A stretch of DNA of 64,000 nt from Arbacia lixula. Taxonomy: Eukaryota > Echinodermata > Echinoidea > Arbacioida > Arbaciidae. The translations under genes and the position numbers were made by a program. Where the stretch lies: assembly GCA_963669155.1 (NCBI GenBank), contig OZ022588.1, positions 9,992,567 through 10,056,566 of the forward strand, read 5' to 3'. Under the pieces are notes generated by a model. It did not search any database. It was not told where the DNA came from and was given only the letters and a program-made list of their open reading frames with translations. The first letter of the stretch is position 1. Each line of letters opens with the position of its first letter. Of the stretch, positions 9,780-21,569 are shown piece by piece.

Positions 9780-11840
9780 ACAAAGCACCCAGAGAGAGAG
9801 ATAGAGATAGAGATAGTATATGAAGCAGTAATATTAACTATCAAGATAGCTTGGACAGACCACAAGGCAAATCATGATCGTTGAATTATTTCACAAAAAG
9901 TTGGATTGCATGCATGAATACTTTTGAACAAAGAATGGCACCACCTCTCTTAACCCAAATACTACCGGGGTATTTCAAAGTATGATAGGGGGGGGGGGCA
10001 TTATGGCCATGGGCCGCCCGATTCCCTCTGCCCGATTTTTTTTTTTATAAGGATCAAGAATTATGTGCTCTACAAGTTGTATAGCTAAATTTACGAAAGT
10101 GCCTATATTTTTTAAATTCAATAATGTAATCTCATTTATGCAAGAAATCACCAGATAAAGCCTCAGGAATATCAATTGCTAGTACAAATGTCTTTCAAAA
10201 ATCCCTCATCAATTCCTGAAAAAAGGATAGGTTGTGGTAATTATTTCTTACGTATTTCATTGTTTTTCGTCAAGCGCATTTTGCGATTTGGGTGTGTGTG
10301 TGAATGTTGGTGTATTTGGGGTTTGTGTGTGTTGTAATTATTTACACTACCAATTAGAAAAGTATTTACATATTAAATGGGGAATCTTCTGCATGATTTT
10401 GTCCATATGGTTGTGCTCAGTCATATAGAAAAATTGCGAAATTTCAGTGACATGTGTTTGGTAAATGTAGTCTGATATCGGCACGGTAGGTCCGATCGTC
10501 ATAAATTTGGTATCAAAATGTGCGAAAAGGATCAGAAAAAAAAATCATGTTCGTTTCGAAATATTTAGGTGTTCGGAAGAACCGACAAAAAATTGACGGG
10601 GGTGGGGGAATAATGCACCCTCGTGAGTATTAGGATTAAAGGATTATGTGAAGCACGTTGAATTCTCAATACTGCACATGTAAGGGAAAGTCGTCCCATG
10701 ATGTATTAGTGTAAGAGACCGGCGGCATGGATCATTCTTCCACGCATATCCTCGCACACACACGCCTGTGTTGCAAGTAATAGCATGTGAAGTGCACAGT
10801 ATTGATGCAAGAACACGACATGGAATTCATTCTCTATAAGAAGCAGAATAATTGTGGTTGTATTTAATTGAGGAAAGCAATGTTTGAACAAATTATTTCT
10901 CCCTCAAATGACATTCTATTGCATGTGAATCTCCAACGATATAAGCTATCCATCATGTACATTGTATATCTATATATTCATGTTATCAGAATCAATGTTG
11001 GCGTGTATCTAATTGGTGATCCAAATGGCCTAGCTTCTTTGCATTGTTGAGTGTACAAACTCGGTTTTTCTTGATTTCCCCCCGAGATGTTCCTTCACAT
11101 ATACATATATGATTCTTTCTGCTTGTAATCTGGGTCGGGTTTCGCTGAAACTCCTTGAGTCGGACGCAAGGACGACGCAGGGAAGGATCGTCGAAGTTGG
11201 CAAGCGAGCTGCCAACTCCACGTAGAAAAACACGGACGGCCGGTTGTGACCATGGCATAAGGGATCCTACTATAAATGTACTTATCTTTTAAAGGATGTA
11301 ATAAATAAGATCTTAATAAGTTATATTTCTAAGCGTTTAATAAAGACAGCATTATAAAAGAGCAGGTATGTTTTTTTAATTTTTAGTTCTTTAAATAAAA
11401 TGTATGTTTGTCACATATCCCACCTAATATCCCTCATTCTCATTTTCAATTTTATATTGAAATAAATTATTTTATTTTCTTACTCTGATTTTAGTTGTAT
11501 TTTTTTTTTTTTTTTTTGGGGGGGGAGGCTCAGCCAGCAAATACTATGTAAGAAAACAACATGACATTTTTTATATTCAGGAAAGTTTTTGTCGACAATT
11601 GCCAAAGTGTTGCATCATTGTTTGAATTGAGTTTTGACTAGGACAATTCTCTGCATCCACAATATACATATTTGAGTGTTTCCTTCATCAAAACAATAAG
11701 CATTTACATGATTATACATGGATCAGTTTCATCATTACCGTATTGACATATGTCATGCATTTGAAAATGTTGATGCATTCAAGAATAAAAAAAATATATT
11801 TGTGGGGAAAATAAGCAACCGTCTACGTCTGCTTATCTGA
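9780..11840. other. No recognised gene
   Basis: AT-rich DNA with short homopolymers (G9 at 9988, T10 at 10036, T-run and G-run at 11500-11526). A more GC-balanced patch at 11130-11250 has open frames on the minus strand but no recognisable protein. Nothing else can be supported. Confidence 0.4.
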
Positions 11841-12060
11841 ATATAGAGTACCGAAGTGTGACGCCATTTAAGCATTATTGTCAAGACAAATGGCTCTAAA
11901 TAATACGGGCAGAACAAGCAGCGGTGATTACAACGGGGAATGTGATTGAGAATGCCGGACACTAGCCCGATATAAAATATCGGACAGGTAAACCCCTCAG
12001 TGGAGTGAGTTTGTTTAAAGCCAATTGTTCATATGACGACACCACTTCGGTACTCTATAT
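11841..12060. mobile_element. Palindromic MITE, about 220 bp
   Basis: The termini ATATAGAGTACCGAAGTG (11841-11858) and its reverse complement (12043-12060) form an 18-base perfect inverted repeat, followed by related TGACG words. The interior has TTGTCAAGACAAAT. A related copy lies at 49266-49494, reversed in interior orientation. It has no coding capacity. This is a non-autonomous DNA transposon of undetermined superfamily. Confidence 0.75.
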
Positions 12061-12114
12061 GAAAGAATGCTTGCATCGGAAGAGAAAAGAACAACGAAGA
12101 TGGATTTAGAGAAA

Positions 12115-12200
12115 GAGAGGTAGGGGGGGGGGGTAGAGAGAGAGAAAGAGAGGAGGAGGGAGAGAGAGAGAGAGAGGTGGAGAGAGAGGAGGTTGGGAGA
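12115..12200. repeat. GA-rich microsatellite
   Basis: Imperfect GAGA tract with a G10 run near 12123. Confidence 0.85.
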
Positions 12201-12511
12201 GAGAGAAACGGAGAGTAAAGCGAGCGCCATGGAAAAGTATTAACATTTCAATGGCCAATTATCTCAGAGCATATAAGATGTCATATCTTAGTTCATGTTA
12301 CTACAAGATTGTATCCGATTTAGAGGGCTCTCGGGTCACTTTCAGGATACATTTGGGCAACAAATCCCCCCTCCCCCATGTGATTTTTTCATAAATTGCA
12401 CATTTCTTTATATCAAAACGAAAATTACCTCAGTAATAGATAGAAACTTGTTGACAATCTGCAAGTATATATGTTTGATACTCTTTGAAAAGGTACCAAC
12501 ATCAGCAATCG

Positions 12512-13003
12512 GTCTGTTGGCTCAGTTGGTAGAGCGTCAGACTGATAACCTGAAGGTCGTGAGTTCGATTCCTGACATGGATGCTCTTTTGGTTTTTTTC
12601 TCGTTGATTTGAAAATTATAGTCTATACGCTAAAATCACCAAGCAAAACCACCGACGTCTTATAGCCTAGTGGTAGGGTAAGCGCCGGGACTACCTCACA
12701 CTCGTGCTAGCGAGCACGGGTTCGAAACCCGCTAACTCCAAGGTTGCAAAACCAAGGTTCAAGGATTGTCGGATGGCCCGGCAACGGCATTGGGATCACC
12801 CTTGTTCCTCCCCTAAAGAGTTAGAGTCTATAGTTTTTATAGGCTACAGTTTTTAGGAGGTAGGAAGAGATACGCGATGGGCCGGTCGCCATACCAGAAG
12901 GGAACTAATGGTAGTCGGTAAGGGTTATGAGCTTAATTGCGGAAGCCCGAAGTCACGACACCTGAACTCCTGGCAATACCATCGCTTAACCTTTTATTTT
13001 TTT
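12512..13003 (+). mobile_element. Two-headed tRNA-derived SINE, copy 1
   Basis: Two tRNA-like modules lie in one repeat. The first (about 12513-12583) has GGCTCAGTTGGTAGAGC as D arm/A box, an anticodon arm with loop CTGATAA (GAU, Ile-like) and GAGTTCGATTCC as B box; the acceptor and T stems no longer pair. The second (about 12653-12740) has TAGCCTAGTGGTAGGGTAAG and GGGTTCGAAACCC, resembling a class II tRNA with a long variable arm. A body of about 260 bases follows and ends CGCTTAACCTTTTATTTTTT. The whole length is matched, reversed, at 40634-41112, so the two heads belong to a single family and not to two chance insertions. Confidence 0.75.
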
Positions 13004-13165
13004 TGTTGAAATATTCACTTTAATTGTTGTTTTCCTTCTATCTCTGATGACAACAATCAACCAGAGCCTTATCATCTTTGTTGTTCCGTTCTTCATTATT
13101 CCATATTTCTCTTCTTATTATTTTTCTGCCCGTTTTTTGTCCATTGATTTTCTACAATTTTCTAG

Positions 13166-14553
13166 AGAATGTTGCATATAGGTTTAAAATTATTCTACCT
13201 TACCATCAATGGTAGCTACCAGGAAAACCTATCTGCAACATGGCCCTTATCTCTGATATCATCCAATCTTTCTTATTTGCACAGAGTAGAGGGTATCCCC
13301 AACCAGGAAGGCTATCATTCAATCCTACAGCGGAAGGCCATCCCTTCAGGGAAACGCCTGATCGGAGGAGGGTTTGTTTTCCAGTAGGACAATGACCCAA
13401 AGCACACGTCAAGACTATTCAAAGAATATGCAAAGGCTACTTTAAAAAAAAGGAAGAGACACAAGACCTGGCAATCATGGATTGGCCGCCCCAGTCTACA
13501 GATTTCAATCTCCTTTCTTGTCATTTATGTCTTTGAATTAAAAAAAGAGGTTTCCATACGAGTGAAACACTAAGTATTGTTTAATTTTATTTGTGTGTTT
13601 GACTTCCAACTAGGAAAAGGAAAAAGGAATGAAGTTACGCATTTAACCCTGTGTAATGGTGAAAAGCTCTGGATATCTAGATTACACGAATGTAATAAAA
13701 AGGTTAGCATTTTGAGAAAATGCCATATTGACTGGTAGGCAGCCATTTAATAGAGTATAACTTTGTTTGAATCAAGGATAAAATGTACATTCTTATATAC
13801 TATTCACTTTAAAACAAAGCCTACCAATTATAGAAAAACACACTGAATGCAGGTGTTCCTAAACTTTTGGAGTTCAGTGTATCTCTCTTACTTTCTCTCC
13901 CACTACATATTCCTCTTACTTTCTCTCTCCCTATACGGTACATACAGCTGGCCACCATACCGTACCGGGTAGGCAAGCGAAGGAAGGGCAGACCACAGCG
14001 AAGGTGGATACAATCAATCAATGGATAGATGGAGCAGCCAATCTACCAACTAACACGGGCTGCGACAGGTAGATGCTGCTGCGGGAAAATTCATTTTTAT
14101 GATTCATTCAAAGAAGAAATGTCAATTACAGTACATGTATGTAAAGAAAAAAATCATAAAAGAAAAAATAAAATTGAAGAAAAAACGGGGACAAAGAAGC
14201 ACTATCATCTAATGATCAAAAGTGGTGCATGTAGTTGCAAAATGATTAGTAAAGCACAACCCTGTCGCATCAAACCTCGTAGGAGAAGGGGTGAACTTGA
14301 TAGTCCTTATGGTTTTGGAAAATAGATGTGAAGGACTGAAAATATGTCTTTTTTTACAGAATGGTGGCAAGATCGTCACGCTTGCGAGACGATAAATCTT
14401 ATGCTTTTGTTGGGATGCATATGCATAACTTCAGATGCTTAAGGATAGAAAGCTTGGATGATATCAGAGATCAGGGCCATGTTGGAGATATGTTTTCTTG
14501 GTAGCTACCACTACATTTAAGTTACAATAATTGAAAATCTATATGCAACATCC
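13166..14553. repeat. Inverted-repeat pair (about 105 bp) enclosing a truncated Tc1 element
   Basis: Bases 13166-13270 and 14447-14553 are reverse complements with moderate divergence. Shared anchors are ATGTTGCATATAG at the outside, GGTAGCTACCA in the middle and GATATCATCCAA inside. This looks like a foldback or TIR element about 1.39 kb long. It contains the Tc1 relic at 13278-13880. Confidence 0.7.
13278..13880 (+). pseudogene. Truncated Tc1-like transposase and 3' terminal repeat
   Basis: The frame reads RVEGIPNQEGYHSIL, then AIPSGKRLIGGGFVFQ, a TAG in place of the usual Gln, and DNDPKHTSRLF, which is the region around the second catalytic Asp of Tc1 transposases. In a shifted frame MDWPPQSTDFNL follows, where the family has P-Q-S-P-D-L-N-P-I-E. 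The N-terminal HTH, the first Asp and the catalytic Glu are missing. The right end GTGTTCCTAAACTTTTGGAG followed by TTCAGTGTA (about 13850-13880) resembles a Tc1 terminal repeat. It is a 5'-truncated dead copy. Confidence 0.8.
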
Positions 14554-14624
14554 TCCTGGAACTGACAACTAAGTGTAAATAATAATAATAATAATACATG
14601 ATGCTTCTGGCAGAAATACCACGT

Positions 14625-14695
14625 GGGTTACATGTGTGGTGCACAATGGGGGTTGTTGTGCTCTGAATTAATTATCTCATACACACAAGTCCAAA
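14625..14695. repeat. Half copy of the 43.3-kb MITE
   Basis: GGTGCACAATGGGGGTTGTT and CTCTGAATTAATTATCTCAT match the right arm of the inverted-repeat element at 43306-43512. Only one arm is present. Confidence 0.65.
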
Positions 14696-14756
14696 TCTGA
14701 CCAATAATTGATCAGGGTCAAATAGTAATATATTTCCCATATGAACTCCATGTATG

Positions 14757-15128
14757 TTATAATGAGGCAAAAAAAAAAAGACACCAGCAGCCCGAATGGA
14801 GAAGTAAACAAACTATATATTTGCCTGGAGTAGATTTTCGAGTAAGAGATCAAAGGGGAAGGGACTGAAAGTCAGCAATTGTTTAATTCAGTTAGAAATT
14901 AATATCAGTAAATAAATTTCAGTAAGAAATTAATTTGATAATTCTGAGCACAATAGATTAAACCGCCATTTACATGAAGTGTGTGTAATTTTCAATGAGG
15001 CACAGAAAACAGCGGCCCATATGGAGACGTAAAAAAAAATATATTTTTGCCTTGAGTAAATTTTTAAGTAAGAGATTAATGACAAAACGACTGATAGTCT
15101 GCAATCGTTTTATTGAGAAAGAAAAATG
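14757..15128. repeat. Two-copy tandem repeat, period about 235 bp
   Basis: The block starting ATGAGGCAAAAAAAA (14760), with CAGCAGCCCGAATGGAGAAG, recurs at 14994 as ATGAGGCACAGAAAACAGCG with CCCATATGGAGACGTA. Both continue into TTTGCCT-GAGTA, TAAGAGAT and a CTGAAAGTC/CTGATAGTC word. The copies are diverged. Confidence 0.6.
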
Positions 15129-15129
15129 G

Positions 15130-16498
15130 AGAACAAGGGGATACCTTCTCGTTTAAGCCAATAATACAGTTTATATGATGCAACCTTTTTTTTTTATTGA
15201 AATGGGCAGAAAGAAAAGTTTTGAAAAACATTAATCTTCAATGGTTATGTTTAACTTTAAATCAATTTGAAGAGACAACTTTGCCATATATAAAGCATCA
15301 TATTGCTAGTACTGCAGAACTTACTTCTTGGTTTCCATTATTTGCTTTAGTATACAAACTGTGCATAGAGAATGTCCATGCTATGTAAGCCTAATTCTGA
15401 CATCAAAATAAAAATGCTAGGAATCACCATTATCATTTAATCTTTCAAGTTCAGATTTTATTGAAATCTTTGCATGAGACCATTCACAAATATCTCCTTA
15501 TGGGTAACAATGTGACTAATCACATATTTATATACGTTTAACATGATTTATCAAAACACTGATTAATACAGAATATAGTTTGTTTTAAGGTATCAAACAT
15601 GAATGAATATTGTGTCCCTCGGCTTGAAAGTGTAAAACATAAAAGGTCAAGGTCTAAGAAATATGCCTGACTGAATTACACACAGATTAAAAAATACACC
15701 ATTTGTTATGAATATAAGCAAAATATGTGCCCATTGTGTAAAACCTAATTTTGTTCAGGGGGAGGGGGTAGGCTTCGAATTTCTTGCAAATAAATACCCC
15801 AATTCTTTTAGACTTGAAAATCCAGATCTCCTCATAAGCAATAAACATGCGTGGACTCTGCTCACTTACTTTTTCATAAAAATGTCTGTATGCAAAGTTC
15901 ACAATTAATGCTTTATCTAGTGTGACTTTCAAGCCTGCTAGATACATGTATATGAAAAGTTCAAATACTTGTATTTCAGCACAATACAAAAGATTGGATA
16001 CATGTGTGATTTTTGTTTGCAGTAAAAATGATATCATACATTAGCTAGGTTATACTACAGATGTGATACTAATTGTTCTAGAATATTATGCTCTACCAGA
16101 TAACGATATGCAACAACAATGCATTTGAATAATAATATACACAAAGACACTGAGTAGGTACTGCCATTTCAAAAATGATCTTGTCCTTCTCAAAATGGGT
16201 ATGCCTCTGACCAGCAAACCCAGTGTACACACATTTAGTACTTGACATTAACAGAATATACACAACACAATAAACAGATGTTTTGTGATGATGGATGTCA
16301 ACATATTGATGCATTTTTTCTTCAATTTCTTCTTTAAAACATCACCAGACACAAAGTAATATATGTATATGTACATTAAGTTGTTAACAAATGTGTATGT
16401 TGAGTTGCAACACTCATGCATCCATCACACGGTTAAAAGAATAACTTATACAGCACCAGATTCACTTTGAATATACACTTACAAAATAAGTGATAATA

Positions 16499-16532
<34 letters not shown>

Positions 16533-17130
16533 AAGAAGAAAACAAATAACATTTCTTCTATAAAAAGAAAAAGGCTTACGCTAAAGACACACCCACTTCA
16601 CCTGTTTAATGAATGCAATACAGACATGGTCCAAGGAACACATTGGTATCACATGTTTGAGCTCTCCTGACCACATTATGGTCTGTTTTCATGTTATCGA
16701 AATATTCCAAAAAACCTGCACTGATCGGGCTGAAGGAGACTTGATAACCCCCTTTTCTGCAGCTAGGGTGCCCCTTCCTTCTCGTTTCAATAAAGTACGC
16801 CAAATCTAAGCTTGAATATGTGATAACAGGGCGATAAAGTTCCAACTCTCCCCCTGTCCAAGGTCAGTATTTGCCCTCTTATAACATTGAGAATGGTTGA
16901 GTATTGAATATCACAAACTACTTCCAAACTCTATATTAACCAAGGACAAATAATCCATGAACAGTACATGTATAAAACCAAATATTTTCAAAATGTGACA
17001 AGAGTGCATTGTACTGTTTAGCAATGGCATTCACTTTACCCGTCAGTGCAATACCCCACTAGCGCTTGGAACGAGACTAGCCGCGATAAGCCCAGTGACA
17101 GGCGAGTAGTTAGGCGGACAATCATAACCA
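15130..17130. other. No recognised gene; one A30 tract
   Basis: AT-rich sequence with small open frames that match nothing I know, including a 116-codon minus frame at 15687-16037. A run of about 30 A at 16503-16530 could be a retrotransposed tail, but no clear element body precedes it. Bases 16600-16850 are less AT-rich and of unknown nature. Confidence 0.4.
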
Positions 17131-17135
17131 TTGTG

Positions 17136-19563
17136 CACTTAATGACTAAAGCATGAAATTTCCACCATATCATCGTTATGACCTCAGCTTCGATTTAAGC
17201 TATGGAAGCACTTTGTACTTGACCTCTGGTGACTTTGAAAGGTCATTGACGTCAAAATCATGTTTTTTTTCTAGTTTAGCACCTGCTAACGTCATTAAAA
17301 TTGTATATTTCCTCGGTAAATGTCATCGTTTTGACGTAAGCTTTTTTGTTATGAAGATGTTTTGATACCTGTATAACTGCAAGGAACGAAAATGTTTGAA
17401 CTTCCATGACCTTGAGACGATTGTCCTTAAAATGCATTTTTTATTAACATTTTGACGCATTGAACCTCATTACATGAATGTGTTTCATGTGTAAATGTGT
17501 ATTTTTCTTACCTTAGCAATTTTAAGGCTACCCGTGAATGCATATGTCTTCATTCCGAGGAATCAAATATGCCTAATCTTTGCCGACCCTGAGAGAGTTC
17601 TGACCTCTAAAGCCCCATTTCACACCTTTGACATGTGAACCTTTACATGAAACTAGAGTTTCTTTGGTAACATATGCACTTCATATCAGAAAGCTCACTT
17701 TCCTAACAGGTAAATTGGTGTAGAGAATATGTTTTAATTGTGTGACATCATATGGTGACCTTGAGAGATCATTGATCACCCAAAGTAATTCATTTTCCCC
17801 TCGCAAACGCTGATTCTAATGTGATGTGTCTTTCCCAGAAAACATGGGCTTACCTTTTAAATTCCAGATTGATTTCAAGCAATATGTTTCAGTGGTACAC
17901 TGTATACAAAATGCATTTAATATTTGATGACCTTGTAAGGTAATTAACTTGAAATAAACACTATTTTCTCTTTCAATTGGTATATTATCTTCATGCAAAT
18001 GTATGTGGAATCAACTTCTACTTTCTTTCCATATGTTACCCTGCAATATACTGTTACTTAACCTTGATCATTATTTCTGAACGTACCTTTCCACACAATT
18101 TAAAATATCAAATTAGATAAAAGTTGGATAAACTTAGAGCTATGAATGCAGATTTTGACAGTGCTTTTCAACTTCACATGGTTCATAGCAAGGGTATACC
18201 TTGCCCTTGTTGGTGCTTCAAGAAGATAAAATAAACATATGATTTTAATTGACTCATGCATCCATCAGGATTTGTACTCATATTCAGTGTACATATCATC
18301 TTAATACCTGTTTGGTAAGTAGTTATAATTTCAATGACCATGTGACTATCCATTGACAAAACCCTTAAGTAAGGGAGGGTTGGGGTTTCTACTTTTTGCC
18401 ACACACAACTTTCTGATATGAAGTGCACATGTTACTAAAGACACTCTAGTTTTATCTAAAGGTTCACATGGCAAAGGTGTGAAATGGGTTTTTGAGGTCA
18501 ATAATCTCTCACGGTTGGCAAAGATTAGGCATATTCAATTCCTCGGAATGAACACATATGCATTTGGGGTACCTTAAAATTGCTAAGTAAAGAAAAATGC
18601 ACATTTACACATGAAACTTGCATCGTGTGAAGTTCAATGGGTCAAAATGCAAAAACATACATTTTGAGGAAAATCGTCTCAAGGTTATTGAAGTTAAAAC
18701 ATTTTCATTCCTTGGAGCTATACAAAACATCTTCCTAATAAAATAAATAGACATTACCAAAGAAATACACAATTTTAATGAAGTTAGCTGGCGCTAAATT
18801 GAAAAAACATGATTTTTACGTCAATGACGTTTCAAGGTCACCGGAGGTCACCAGAGGTCAAGTACAAAGTGGTTCCATATAGCAAATTGAAGCTGAGGTC
18901 AAAACGATGACATTCTCCAAAGAAATATACAATTTTGATGAAGTTAGCTGATGCTAAATTGGAAAAAACATGAATTTGTCGTAAATGACCTTTCAAAGTC
19001 ACCGAAAGTCAGCAGAGGTCAAGTACAAAGTGATTCCATAGCTTGAATTGAAGCTGGGGTCATAACGATAACATTTACTAAAGAAATATACAATTTTAAT
19101 GAAGTTTGCTGGTGCTAAATTGAAAAAACATGATTTTGACGTCAATGACCTTTCAAAGTCAGCAGAGGTCAAGTACAAAGTGATTCCATAGCTTGAATTG
19201 AAGCTGGGGTCATAACGATAACATTTACTAAAGAAATATACAATTTTAATGAAGTTTGCTGGTGCTAAATTGAAAAAACATGATTTTGACGTCAATGATC
19301 TTGCAAGGTCACCAGAGGTCACCAGAGGTCAAGCCAAAAAATGCTTCCATAGCTTAAATCGAAGCTTAAATCATAATGATGACATTTACCAAAGAAATAT
19401 ACAATTTTGATGAAGAAAAACATGATTTTGACGTCAATGGCCTTTCAAGGTCACCGGGGGTCACCAGAGGTCAGGTACAAAGTGATTCCATAGCTTAAAT
19501 CGAAGCTCAGGTCATAACGATGATATGGTGAAAATTTCATGCTTTAGTCATTAATTGCACAAT
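17136..19563. mobile_element. 2.4-kb foldback element with long inverted arms
   Basis: The left arm (17136-17700) and the right arm (18408-19563) are reverse complements. Shared landmarks are TTAATGACTAAAGCATG at the ends, the CTTGACCTCTGGTGAC region, CATTCCGAGGAAT and CTTCATATCAGAAAG near the centre. The arms enclose a non-palindromic centre of about 700 bases. The right arm is about 590 bases longer because of the tandem repeats at 18745-19515. No transposase frame is visible, so it would be a non-autonomous foldback element of unknown superfamily. Confidence 0.8.
18745..19515. repeat. Tandem array inside the foldback right arm, about 150-160-bp unit
   Basis: The phrase ACCAAAGAAATATACAATTTT or a close variant begins units near 18752, 18912, 19076, 19225 and 19386. 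Each unit also has GCTAAATTGAAAAAACATGA and a GTCACC(A/G)GAGGTCA word. The left arm of the foldback carries only one such unit. The 107-codon minus frame here is just the repeat read through. Confidence 0.85.
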
Positions 19564-19699
19564 TCCGGCCATATGCTGAACTTAACCGCCCCACTAATGT
19601 GCAATTCCTGTGCTTATCTATGGGAAAGTGTCTCGTTCTCTCAAGCCATAAATCGAGGTTAGCGATTATTTCCGATCGCCCAAAAGTTTACGCGAAAAC

Positions 19700-19850
19700 G
19701 ATACTTGGTCAGTTGGAACGATATATGCCTATGAGAACGACATATGCCATACCACTGGGACATAATATACCGGTATATCGTGTTCCAGAACGATATATAC
19801 TGGGATATTTGGTTCTGAGAACCAAATATAATAGGAACGGAATATGCCAT
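19700..19850. repeat. Cluster of a 15-base GGAACGATATATGCC motif and palindromes
   Basis: Motif variants lie at 19715-19729, about 19734-19748, inverted at 19772-19786, at 19788-19802 and at 19834-19848. Perfect palindromes are ATATACCGGTATAT (19765-19778) and a 12-base-arm palindrome ATATTTGGTTCT/AGAACCAAATAT at 19805-19829. It could be a transposase or regulator binding cluster; no gene is seen next to it. Confidence 0.6.
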
Positions 19851-20179
19851 CACACCGGCAAACTAACGTCAACCATTTGCAACAACAAACGATTGTGCTG
19901 AAAACTACTACATGTATAGGTGATTCTGCGAAGTAATGAACCCTAAGCAGTATATTTTATGTATTTTGTCGATATCCGATACCTGCCACTGCTATCAAGA
20001 TATCGCATTACAATGTTAATCCAGTCTCCGTCCTATCGATGCTTGCTGAGTCGAGAGTATCGGATAGCATGAGCTGTTATCGAGGGGAAGACTTGGTAGG
20101 TGATAGCGGGGAGGATTATAGGTTTATCATCCCCTTTCAGACATGTGCGCGAAGAGTGGTAGCCGTCCCCTTTCAAGAC

Positions 20180-20509
20180 ACGCCCCCCCCCCCCCCACCC
20201 TCCTCTCCACGTACTCCCTCTGTTCCGTCTTTGCTATAGTCACGCATTCATTCCGACTCCTCTCTCACACGCACTTTCTCTGTCTATCTTTCTTTTATGT
20301 CACTCTCTCTCTCTATCTTTCTCTCCTTCAATTGATATCAATCTCGTTTCTTTTCAATGTGTCCCTTCTCCCCCTCCCCTCCCCCTCCTCTTTCACCCCT
20401 CTCTCTATACAATCATATATTCCACTCTCTCTTTCTCCCTCTCTACCCACCTTCCCTCTCTTTGTCACTGTCTCCCCCTCTACCATGGCTACCTCCAATT
20501 CTCTTTCTT

Positions 20510-20561
<52 letters not shown>

Positions 20562-20654
20562 CCCTCTCTCCTCTTCCTATTCCTCTCCTCCCCATCTCTC
20601 TCTCCCTTTCTCCCCTCCCCCATCTCTCTATATATATCTCTCTCTCTTTGTCCC

Positions 20655-20687
<33 letters not shown>

Positions 20688-20694
20688 CCCCCCC

Positions 20695-20727
<33 letters not shown>

Positions 20728-20760
20728 ACTCACTCTCTCTCTCCCTTCCTCCCCACATCC
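20180..20760. repeat. CT-rich microsatellite tract
   Basis: Long imperfect CT array with a nearly pure core at 20510-20570 and C runs at 20187 and 20688. The 266-codon and other frames over it are Ser/Leu repeats and are not genes. Confidence 0.95.
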
Positions 20761-20799
20761 CCATTGTCTTTTTATCCTGACGCAACACGCCCGAATGTA

Positions 20800-21560
20800 G
20801 ATACCTTGATTTCCTCTGAGAATTTAAACATCCAAGGAGTCTGCCTAATGGTTATCGAATTACGATACGTCTTCCCTGAATCCGCAAAGCTGATACGGAC
20901 ACAGGGCGTCCCGACGGCGGGCTGCCGAGTGGCATATGATTGAATCATGAGTTTCATTTCTTTAATCTCTATGTCCTTAACTCCATCTTCATATTATTCC
21001 ATTCGTTCAGCCCCCTTCTCACTTCTGCATTTATGCTTTCATTCTTATCATCATCATAGTCATAAACCCCATTACTGTCATCGATAATATCACTATCTTT
21101 ATCATTATCATCAAGAGCACCACCGGTATCATCATGATCACCACCATAAAGAGTGATAAGACCGTTCATTGCTCTAATCGTCATGGCCATCATTATAATC
21201 ATCAATAACTTAGTTTACCCCCCCCCCCCGCCCCTGAAACCAATCCTGCACTGAGAGGCGTAATCGAAATCACTTCATGCGAATTTATTTCACTGACTGC
21301 TCTCGAAGACGGTATAAATGTGTATACTTCTCTCACAATTGTGTCACGAGCAATTTATATTTAATATTCTTACAATGAATATTAATATCAATAACCCTGC
21401 CCACCCATCATTGTGGTGTAAGATACATAGCCCTCACGCTAACGAGTTCCGTTATGAAAAGTCAACCATACATATAGCAAAACAGGGTCTCTCTTGGCTT
21501 GTATGAGTATGGGAGATGTATAAAGTAGAAGAACAAATCCGTTTTGGCATCTTTGAGTAT
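20800..21560. other. No recognised gene
   Basis: Includes an ATC/CAT-rich stretch at 21030-21210 (Asp-rich on the minus strand, simple sequence) and C11 at 21219. Nothing else is supported. Confidence 0.45.
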
Positions 21561-21569
21561 CCGAGATTT

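Noticed and set aside
12513-12583. Functional tRNA-Ile gene
   Set aside because: Anticodon arm is plausible but the acceptor and T stems do not pair and the unit is part of a dispersed SINE.
14580-14600. CRISPR-like or other prokaryotic repeat arrays
   Set aside because: No regularly spaced repeat-spacer pattern anywhere; short AAT and similar arrays are eukaryotic microsatellites.
16501-16535. Processed pseudogene tail
   Set aside because: A30 run has no upstream polyadenylation signal in place, no target duplication I can see and no coding body.
18999-19322. 107-codon minus frame with internal repeats
   Set aside because: It reads through the tandem repeat in the foldback arm; no family resemblance and non-coding context.
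20143-20943. 266-codon plus frame
   Set aside because: It is the CT microsatellite read as Ser/Leu/Pro; no non-repetitive protein sequence.
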